A DNA stretch of 64,000 nucleotides from Candidatus Aminicenantes bacterium UBA6072 (lineage in GTDB: Bacteria; Acidobacteriota; Aminicenantia; UBA2199): contig DIXU01000010.1 of NCBI GenBank assembly GCA_002436105.1, forward strand, positions 15,569-79,568. The letters are read 5' to 3'. The notes beneath the pieces were generated by a model that ran no database searches, was not told the origin of the DNA, and was given only the letters and a program-made list of their open reading frames with translations. The translations under genes and the position numbers were made by a program. Shown in pieces: positions 28,559 through 35,292 of the stretch; position 1 is the first letter of the stretch; each line of letters starts with the position of its first letter.

Positions 28559-31336
28559 TCAGAAGCTTCTTCCCGTCCTGAGATATACCTGCCACCTGCG
28601 CTCCGGCCCGAAGCCGTGAGCGGCTCCCAGCGCCAGGTCGGTGCAGGCCAGGCCGCCGATGCCCAGGCGCAGCACCGCCTCGGCGCCCAGGGAATAGGCG
28701 ACCGGCGGGACGTAGCTGCGGCGGGCGAGGCGGCCGGCGTCGAAAAAGGCGGCGAACCAGAGGCGGTCGAGGCTGACGGCGGGCAGGAACGCCTTCTCGA
28801 TGCGCAACAGGGGCAGGCGGCATTCCGCGTTGAACTGCCAGCCGCGATTGCCGAAGAAACGGTCGCTGCCGAATCCGCGCAGCAGGCGGAAGGGGTGGCT
28901 GCTGCCCAGCCCGCCCGCGGCCATCACGCCGCCCATGTCGTAGTAGTTGCTGGCCGGTTCCCAGTTCCTGGCCGCGGCCAGGCGCAGGGCCAGAACTCCG
29001 GGGCGGAAGAGAGGCCAATACGCCCTCAGGTCGGCCTGAATTGCATGGCTGGCCCATTCGTTCCCCAAGGCGGCTGGCTGAACGGCCCCCTGCACCGCCA
29101 GGGTGACCCCGTCGGCCGGGGAGATCGAATCGTACCACTCGCGGGCCGAGTTGAGCCTCATGCCCAGGCGGAAGCCGTTCCTCATATCGCCCAGGGCGAA
29201 CTCGCTTTCCCCATCGATAAGAAAGCGCTTTTCCAGGTGCAGGTCAACATAGGCGTGGAGCTGCGAGCGCCGGCGCAGGCGCAACGGCCAGAGCGAGGCC
29301 AGCGTCATCTCCCGGGTGTGCTGGGCGGTATCGGAACCGCCGTAGTATTCGACATGGTCGCCCAATGACAATGACAGCGTCGGGAAAAAGCCGTCGAAGA
29401 CATAGTGAAACAGTACATTGGGCTGCCGGCTTTCCAGGCCATAATACCCCTCCAGGGAGTAGGAATGGATGCCCAGGGTGTCCTGTCCGCCGGTCGCCAG
29501 GCCGGCCTGGACCTCGTCGCCGCCTGCGCGCAACGCCGGCGACCACCAGTGGGGCAGCAGGTCGCGAAGCGGGCGGTAGGAGCGGGACCGAACCGGCGTT
29601 GTCGAGGCCGGGGCCGGCGTGGCTTCGGGAATTCCCGTTGCCACGGAAATTTTCATGGGGGAAAGAGGCGTCCATGCCGTCGGGCGCCGGGCAATCTCCT
29701 CGCCGCGGCCGCTGAAATAGGTGAAGAATACCTCGCGTCCGTCTCGCGAAAGGTCGAACTGCCTCAGCCCGGCAAGATGCGGGTCCTCAAGGCGCCAGCA
29801 CTCATCCCCGTCCAGGGAGTACTGGGCCAGGAACGATGTCTCCTCCCCCGACACGATGAAAAAAAGTCGATCATTCCCCTGCCAGCGGGGCTGGCTGAGG
29901 TCGCTGCCCTTGACGGCCAAAAAACGCTGCAGGGCGCCGCTGGCCAGGAAAACGGCGATCCCCCACGGTCCGCCGGCCGGCTTGGCCGCGGCCGCGATGC
30001 GGCTGCCGTCGGGAGAGATCGACGGCTGGGCCAGGCCGGCGAAGGAGACGGAGATGGTGCGCGCCTCCCTCTTTTCCATGCTGAACAGGGCGAGGCGGCA
30101 GCGGTTGTCCCGGCGCTGGACGCAATAAAGCCATCGAGAATTCTCGTCCCGGACCGGATGCGACAGCCGCTGGCCATGCGAAAGCCTGGCCAGCCGGCCT
30201 TTTTTCACATCGAATTCGTAGAGATCGGAAAAATCGCTGAAAGCGCGGAAATAATCGCTTGCCGACAATAGCAGCTTGTCTTCCCTGTCCACGCAGCTGA
30301 GTGCGTTGAGGGCATCCATCCTGAACAGAGTGCGGCTCGTTCCGCTGTCCAGGTCCAGGAGCGAAACTTCGCCCCGGGCCCGGTAATCGCGATGGTAATA
30401 GGCCAATGAGCCCTTTCCCCGCACGCTTGGATAGCGGTTGAAAAATCCCCCTGCCGTGAGCGGCTCGGCCGTCGCCCGCCTGGCCACGGGAATGCTTTCC
30501 CTGAATTCGTCCCAAAGCCTGTCGAGCGGAGCGCCGAATATCCTTTTAAAGTCGCGGTTACTGCCGAACGTGACCAGGCGGGAGGAAAAGCGCTCCAGGT
30601 AGCGGCGCAAGCTGGGTCCTCCGGACCGCGCGGCGAGGAATTCCATGAAGCCGGCGCCGAACACATATTTGCCGTTCGGCCCCGGCCAGGCAGCGGGCAT
30701 GCCGGCAAGCCGCCGCCAGTCCGGGAGCTGGCCGCTCCTGCTCGACGCCTCCAGCATCCGCCGGTAGGGGGCGTGGTCCAGGCGGCCGTTGCCGGTGAAA
30801 CGGGATTCACCCTCCACCGCCAGCCCCTCGACCACCCAGGGTGGCAGCTGCAGCGCCGGATAGAAGACCGGCAGGTTGCCGAACAGGCGGCGGCCAGCGC
30901 GGAATGGCGGCGCGCCGGCGTTCAGGGTAAAAATATGGGTCAGCTCATGGGCCAGGACCAGGTCGAGCCATGAGCCGCTGCCGGCGAGCTCGGAGTCGGG
31001 CGGCGGCTCGGCCAGGTCGACCCCCACCAGGCTGAAAGGGTACATGGTGGCGAAGCCGTTGGCCTGGTCGGTGCTGTCGTTGAGGACAATGCGCATCCGG
31101 CCGCGCGGCCGAAAGCCCCAGAAAGAGGCGAGCCTCCGGGTCAGGGCCCCGGCCGAGGCCAGAGCCGCCGCTGCCTCGGCGCTCCGTTCAGCCGGGAAAA
31201 TGACGGTAATGCCGTCGAGGCCGATCTCGCGCCAGCGGACGCCGGGCGGGTATTTGGCGGCAGGCAGGCTCAGCGCCGGGAAAGCGGCAAGGATGAGGGC
31301 AGCGAGGCACAGGCGGGCCGGAAGCTTCCCTTTCAA
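28559..31336 (-). CDS. Secreted metalloprotease-like protein with propeller and outer-membrane beta-barrel regions
   Basis: The 925-residue protein starts at TTG 31336, which overlaps the galE stop as TTGA; a signal peptide (LCLAALILAAFPALSLPAA) follows at once. Residues about 35-280 form a gluzincin-type (peptidase MA-like) domain with HELTH (130-134) and WVVEGLAVEGE, giving the second zinc Glu (170). Residues about 290-570 have TolB/WD40-like strands (ISPDGSRIAAAAKPAGG). The last 300 residues look like an outer-membrane beta-barrel with alternating aromatic strands and a terminal aromatic residue. The same three-part design is known in large Acidobacteria/Bacteroidetes proteins. It may process surface proteins at the outer membrane; substrate unknown. 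Confidence 0.78.
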   Translation of the reverse strand: MKGKLPARLCLAALILAAFPALSLPAAKYPPGVRWREIGLDGITVIFPAERSAEAAAALASAGALTRRLASFWGFRPRGRMRIVLNDSTDQANGFATMYPFSLVGVDLAEPPPDSELAGSGSWLDLVLAHELTHIFTLNAGAPPFRAGRRLFGNLPVFYPALQLPPWVVEGLAVEGESRFTGNGRLDHAPYRRMLEASSRSGQLPDWRRLAGMPAAWPGPNGKYVFGAGFMEFLAARSGGPSLRRYLERFSSRLVTFGSNRDFKRIFGAPLDRLWDEFRESIPVARRATAEPLTAGGFFNRYPSVRGKGSLAYYHRDYRARGEVSLLDLDSGTSRTLFRMDALNALSCVDREDKLLLSASDYFRAFSDFSDLYEFDVKKGRLARLSHGQRLSHPVRDENSRWLYCVQRRDNRCRLALFSMEKREARTISVSFAGLAQPSISPDGSRIAAAAKPAGGPWGIAVFLASGALQRFLAVKGSDLSQPRWQGNDRLFFIVSGEETSFLAQYSLDGDECWRLEDPHLAGLRQFDLSRDGREVFFTYFSGRGEEIARRPTAWTPLSPMKISVATGIPEATPAPASTTPVRSRSYRPLRDLLPHWWSPALRAGGDEVQAGLATGGQDTLGIHSYSLEGYYGLESRQPNVLFHYVFDGFFPTLSLSLGDHVEYYGGSDTAQHTREMTLASLWPLRLRRRSQLHAYVDLHLEKRFLIDGESEFALGDMRNGFRLGMRLNSAREWYDSISPADGVTLAVQGAVQPAALGNEWASHAIQADLRAYWPLFRPGVLALRLAAARNWEPASNYYDMGGVMAAGGLGSSHPFRLLRGFGSDRFFGNRGWQFNAECRLPLLRIEKAFLPAVSLDRLWFAAFFDAGRLARRSYVPPVAYSLGAEAVLRLGIGGLACTDLALGAAHGFGPERRWQVYLRTGRSF

Positions 31337-32349
31337 GGCCGGCGCGACGCGGCCAGCTTTTTTTCCCAGTTCCAGGCGCTGGCGACGATATCTTCCATGG
31401 TGGGAACCCGGGGTGACCAGCCCAGCTCGCGGCGGATCGCTGCGGGGTCGGCCACCAGCGCGGCCGGATCGCCGGCGCGGCGGCCGGCATGGAGCACGGC
31501 GAAGTCGATGCCCGTGACCCGCTTGGCCGCGGCGATGACGTCGAGAACCGAGTGGCCGACGCCGTAGCCGCAGTTGAACACGCGGCTCCGCCCTCCCGCC
31601 TTGAGGTACTCCAGCGCCAGCAGGTGGGCGGCGGCCAGGTCGTCGACGTGGATGTAGTCGCGCACGGCGGTGCCGTCGGCAGTGGGGTAGTCGGTGCCGA
31701 ACACCTCCAGGCGGGGAAATTGCCCCAGGGCGGTTTTCAGCGCCCGGGTCAGCAGGTGGGTCGGCCGGCGGTAATTCTGTCCCAACCGGGCCCGGCGGTC
31801 GGCGCCGGCGGCGTTGAAGTAGCGCAGGGCAACGAAGCGGAAGCCGGGATGGGCGGCGGCGGCGTCGCGCAGCAGCATTTCGCTGACCAGCTTGGATCCG
31901 CCGTAGGGGTTGATGGGCAGCAGCGGCGCCGTCTCCGCGACGGGAACGCGCTCGGGGATGCCGTAGACGGCGGCGGTGGAGGAGAAGATGAAGTTCTCTA
32001 CCCCGTTTTCCAGGCAGGCCTTGAGCAGGCGCAGGCATTTGAACGAGTTGTTCTCGTAGTATTCCAGGGGCTGGCGGACCGATTCCTCGACCTGGATGAA
32101 GGCGGCGAAGTGCAGGACGCTGCGGATGGCGTGCCGGCGCAGGAGCGCGCCGACCCGTTCGTCGTCGCCGACGTCGCCGCGCACGAGCTCGCCGCAAAGG
32201 ACGGCCTCGGCATGCCCCGAGGAGAGGTCGTCCAGCACGATCGGGTGGTATCCATTCTCGCCCAGGTCGCGAACCACGTGCGAACCGATGTAGCCGGCGC
32301 CGCCGGTGACCAGAATGGCTTCTCCGGAGGCCGTTTTGGGGCTGTTCAT
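31333..32349 (-). CDS. galE: UDP-glucose 4-epimerase
   Basis: The 338-residue protein has the NAD-binding GGAGYIGSH motif (16-23), DDLSSGH, the catalytic SST and YxxxK pair (Tyr149, Lys153 in NPYGGSKL), LRYFNAAGAD and RDYIHVDDLAAAH, as in GalE. It interconverts UDP-glucose and UDP-galactose for surface polysaccharides or galactose use. Its promoter ends 6 nt before the ATG, predicting a leaderless mRNA. The downstream protease gene starts inside its stop codon. Confidence 0.95.
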   Translation of the reverse strand: MNSPKTASGEAILVTGGAGYIGSHVVRDLGENGYHPIVLDDLSSGHAEAVLCGELVRGDVGDDERVGALLRRHAIRSVLHFAAFIQVEESVRQPLEYYENNSFKCLRLLKACLENGVENFIFSSTAAVYGIPERVPVAETAPLLPINPYGGSKLVSEMLLRDAAAAHPGFRFVALRYFNAAGADRRARLGQNYRRPTHLLTRALKTALGQFPRLEVFGTDYPTADGTAVRDYIHVDDLAAAHLLALEYLKAGGRSRVFNCGYGVGHSVLDVIAAAKRVTGIDFAVLHAGRRAGDPAALVADPAAIRRELGWSPRVPTMEDIVASAWNWEKKLAASRRP

Positions 32350-32355
32350 GGCTTG

Positions 32356-32384
32356 AGTATAGGGCAGAGCCGGAATGCAGTCAA
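32356..32384 (-). promoter_or_regulatory. Promoter of galE, -10 box 6 nt before ATG (predicted leaderless)
   Basis: On the minus strand TTGACT, 17 nt, TATACT, then CAAGCC and ATG. The best-formed of the four leaderless-type promoters. Confidence 0.65.
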
Positions 32385-32387
32385 TAT

Positions 32388-32700
32388 GAAGACAGACGTT
32401 AGACGTCAGACGATAGACGTTAGCAAGAAAAACACCCTGTGAAGACAGACGTTAGACGTCAGACGATAGACGTTAGCAAGAAAAACACCCTGTGAAGACA
32501 GACGTCAGATGGCAGAAGTCAGACGAAAGCAAGAAAAAGGTCCTGACAGTGAACAGTCAAAGGGCTTTTTTTATTGCGACAGACAATCAGATGAGACAAG
32601 AAAACGCCTCGGCAACGTGTGTGAGGGGCAAATAATGCCAAAAAGGGGCTTTTTCCTTGCCTTGCTAACGTCTGACGTCTGGCGTCTGACGTCTTTTTTA
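32388..32700. repeat. Intergenic hairpin element E11 with a 53-bp tandem repeat, filling most of the 434-nt divergent gap
   Basis: A 53-bp unit (GAAGACAGACGTTAGACGTC... to ...AACACCCTGT) occurs as two identical copies, 32388-32440 and 32441-32493, and a diverged third copy from 32494 to about 32545. A right arm at 32661-32700 (CTTGCTAACGTCTGACGTC words) is complementary to the unit. No gene is visible; the rest of the gap is the promoter of the next gene. Confidence 0.85.
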
Positions 32701-32703
32701 TCA

Positions 32704-32732
32704 TTGACACCCCGCCCTATATTGATTATAAT
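32704..32732 (+). promoter_or_regulatory. Consensus sigma70 promoter of the cDPGS-arcC operon
   Basis: Perfect TTGACA, 17 nt, perfect TATAAT, then a roughly 45-nt leader with AGGAGG (32772-32777) before ATG 32784. The strongest-looking promoter in the window. Confidence 0.85.
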
Positions 32733-32783
32733 TACTGTTCATTCCCACTGCGAAAAAATAACAAAAAATAACAGGAGGATGTA

Positions 32784-34097
32784 ATGCGTAACGCCTTGAT
32801 CATGGGTGCAGCAGGAAGAGATTTCCATAATTTCAACGTGTTTTTCCGGAACAATCCCGAGATTCGGGTGAAGGCCTTCACGGCCACCCAGATCCCCGAC
32901 ATCGCCGGCCGCAAATACCCCCGGGAACTGGCCGGGGAATACTATCCCCAGGGCATTCCCATCTTTCCCGAGACCGAACTGGTTTCCCTGATCAAGAAAC
33001 TGGATATCGAGGATGTCTATTTCGCCTACAGCGACGTGCGCCACACCTACGTCATGGACAAGGCCGCCGAGGTCCAGGCCGCCGGCGCCAACTTCATCCT
33101 GCTCGGACCCCGCGAGACGATGATCAAGAGCAGCAAGCCGGTCGTGTCCGTGTGCGCCGTGCGCACCGGCAGCGGCAAGAGCCAGACCACCCGCCGCGTC
33201 AGCCAGATCCTGATCGCCATGGGTAAAAAAGTGGCCGCCATCCGCCATCCCATGCCCTACGGCGACCTGGTGAAGCAGAAGGTGCAGAAGTTCGTCACCA
33301 AGGCCGACCTGGCCAGGCACAAGTGCACCATCGAGGAGATGGAGGAATACGAGCCGCACATCGAGAACGGCGTCATCGTGTTCGCCGGCGTCGACTACGG
33401 CGCCATCCTGCGCGAGGCCGAGAAGGTCGCCGACGTCATCCTCTGGGACGGCGGCAACAACGACTTCCCCTTCTACAAGTCCGACCTGGAGATCGTGGTC
33501 GCCGACCCGCACCGCGCCGGGCACGAGCGCGAGTATTACCCGGGCGAGGTCAACTTCCGCCGCGCCGATGTCATCGTCATCAACAAGATCGACACCGCCG
33601 ACCTGGAGGACATCCTGCAGGTGCGCGAGAACATCCGCGAGCTGAACCCCAAGGCGGTCGTGGTCGATGCCGCGTCGCCCCTGCTGGTCAAGGACGGCGA
33701 CAAGATCCGCGGCAAGCGGGTGCTGGTCATCGAGGACGGTCCCACCCTGACCCACGGCGAGATGCAGTATGGCGCCGGCGTCATGGCCGCCCAGAAGTAC
33801 GGTGCCGCCGAGCTGATCGACCCGCGCCCCTGGGCCGTGGGCACGATCGCCGACACCTTCAAGAAGTACCCCGACATCGGCGTGCTGCTGCCGGCCATGG
33901 GCTACGGCGCCAAGCAGATGAAGGACCTGGAGGCGACCATCAACAAGGTGGACTGCGACCTGATCGTCATCGCCACGCCCATCGACCTGGGGCGCATCGT
34001 CAAGTTCAGGAAGCCCACGGTCCGCGTCGGCTACGAGCTCCAGGAGATCGGCACGCCGAACCTGGAGGAGATCCTGAAAAAGAAGTTCAAGAAATAG
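32784..34097 (+). CDS. Cyclic 2,3-diphosphoglycerate synthetase-like P-loop protein
   Basis: The 437-residue protein begins with a Rossmann-like segment (MRNALIMGAAGRDFHNFN) and has a P-loop RTGSGKSQTTR (127-137), DVILWDGGNNDFPF and VINKIDTAD. These match the family annotated as cyclic 2,3-diphosphoglycerate synthetase, known from methanogens, and widespread as predicted proteins in bacteria. Whether the bacterial members make cyclic diphosphoglycerate is not established. Carbamate kinase follows 78 nt downstream, an association seen elsewhere, which may point to a role in carbamoyl-phosphate or purine breakdown metabolism. Full length for the family, with a consensus promoter and ribosome-binding site. 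Confidence 0.85.
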   Translation: MRNALIMGAAGRDFHNFNVFFRNNPEIRVKAFTATQIPDIAGRKYPRELAGEYYPQGIPIFPETELVSLIKKLDIEDVYFAYSDVRHTYVMDKAAEVQAAGANFILLGPRETMIKSSKPVVSVCAVRTGSGKSQTTRRVSQILIAMGKKVAAIRHPMPYGDLVKQKVQKFVTKADLARHKCTIEEMEEYEPHIENGVIVFAGVDYGAILREAEKVADVILWDGGNNDFPFYKSDLEIVVADPHRAGHEREYYPGEVNFRRADVIVINKIDTADLEDILQVRENIRELNPKAVVVDAASPLLVKDGDKIRGKRVLVIEDGPTLTHGEMQYGAGVMAAQKYGAAELIDPRPWAVGTIADTFKKYPDIGVLLPAMGYGAKQMKDLEATINKVDCDLIVIATPIDLGRIVKFRKPTVRVGYELQEIGTPNLEEILKKKFKK

Positions 34098-34122
34098 ATC
34101 CCGCCGCACAGGCGGATGGGCC

Positions 34123-34160
34123 GGCAGCGCCCCCCGGGGGGGCTGCCAGCTTTTATTTTT
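34123..34160 (+). terminator. Intrinsic terminator or attenuator between the cDPGS-like gene and arcC
   Basis: A GC-rich inverted repeat GGCAGC-GCCCCCC-GGGGGG-GCTGCC (34123-34147) is followed by AGCTTTTATTTTT. Because arcC follows at once without another clear promoter, partial termination would lower arcC and downstream expression. Confidence 0.6.
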
Positions 34161-34175
34161 GGGGGCTGGAGAAAG

Positions 34176-35288
34176 ATGAGAAATAAACTCGCTTTGATCG
34201 CCTTCGGCGGCAATGCCATGCTGGAGGCCGGCGCCAAGGGCACGGCCAGGGAACAGTACCGCAATGCCCGCAAGGCGGCCCAGTTGATGGTCGAGATCGT
34301 GCGCAAGGGCTATGAGCTGATCATCGTCCATGGCAACGGCCCGCAGGTGGGCAACATCCTGCTGCAGATGGAGGCGGCGGCCAACACCATCCCCGCTTTT
34401 CCCCTGGACGTCTGCGACGCCATGACCGAGGGCAGCATGGGCTACATGCTGGAGCGGGCCATCCTCAATGAACTGCGCAAGCGCTCCATCGACAAGGAAG
34501 TTTCCACGGTGCTGACCCAGGTGGTGGTCAACCGCGAGGACAAGGCGTTCCAGAATCCCACCAAGCCCATCGGCCCCTTCTACAACAGCTTCCGGGCCGC
34601 GCAGCTGAAGAAGGAGAACAAGTGGCAGATGGTCGAGGATTCCGGGCGCGGTTTCCGCCGCGTCGTGCCTTCGCCGCTGCCCATCGACATCATTCCCAAG
34701 CGCGCCATCCGCTCGCTGGTGGAGCGCGGCATCATGGTCATTGCCGCCGGCGGCGGCGGCATCCCGGTATTCATCAACTCCTCGGGGCTGGTGGAGGGCG
34801 TCGAGGCGGTCATCGACAAGGACCACGCCTCGGCGCTGATCGCCCGCGAGGCCAAGGCCGACCTGTTCATCATCCTCACCGGCGTCGACCGCGTCTGGGA
34901 GAATTTCGGCAAGGAGAATGCCCGCCCCATCGCGCGCATGGACGTGGACCAGGCCCGGCGCATGCTGGACGAAGGGCAGTTCCCGCCCGGCTCCATGGGA
35001 CCCAAGATCATCGCAGCCATCGACTACATCCACGGCGGCGGCCGCGAGGTGCTGATCACCTCGGCCGAGAAGCTGAAGGCGGCTTTGGCCGACCGCTCGG
35101 GGACCAAGATCGTCCGCGTCCGGGGCGGTGCGGCCTCCCGATCCGAAGGGACCGGGACGTCGGGCACCGGGAAGCCCCTCCAGCCGTCTGCGCGGGGCGG
35201 TGCGGCCCCCCGGTCCGAAGGGACCGGGACTGCGGGACCCAGGCGGTCCCTCCAGGGCGCGGGCAGGAAATCAACCAAGGGGGAATAG
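34176..35288 (+). CDS. arcC: Carbamate kinase with a C-terminal repeat extension
   Basis: Residues 1-315 form a standard carbamate kinase: LALIAFGGNAML, VHGNGPQVGN, VVNREDKAF, RRVVPSPLP, VIAAGGGGIPV, DKDHASALIA and PPGSMGPKI are all present. It makes ATP and carbamate from carbamoyl phosphate and ADP, or the reverse. I start at ATG 34176, which follows GGAG and begins the conserved domain. Residues 316-370 are an extra tail made of two in-frame copies of a 72-bp repeat, rich in Gly, Ser, Arg and Pro, with no match to the enzyme fold. The stop is 4 nt before the next gene's GTG. Confidence 0.92.
   Translation: MRNKLALIAFGGNAMLEAGAKGTAREQYRNARKAAQLMVEIVRKGYELIIVHGNGPQVGNILLQMEAAANTIPAFPLDVCDAMTEGSMGYMLERAILNELRKRSIDKEVSTVLTQVVVNREDKAFQNPTKPIGPFYNSFRAAQLKKENKWQMVEDSGRGFRRVVPSPLPIDIIPKRAIRSLVERGIMVIAAGGGGIPVFINSSGLVEGVEAVIDKDHASALIAREAKADLFIILTGVDRVWENFGKENARPIARMDVDQARRMLDEGQFPPGSMGPKIIAAIDYIHGGGREVLITSAEKLKAALADRSGTKIVRVRGGAASRSEGTGTSGTGKPLQPSARGGAAPRSEGTGTAGPRRSLQGAGRKSTKGE
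35121..35264 (+). repeat. 72-bp direct repeat inside the 3' end of arcC
   Basis: Two copies (35121-35192 and 35193-35264) each begin CGGGGCGGTGCGGCC. The period of 72 keeps the frame, giving GGAASRSEGTGTSGTGKPLQ-like peptides. The second copy contains a GGGACC...GGTCCC inverted repeat. Confidence 0.8.
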
Positions 35289-35292
35289 CAAC

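Noticed and set aside
32388..32545. CRISPR array
   Set aside because: The 53-bp units are contiguous with no unique spacers, and no cas gene is near.
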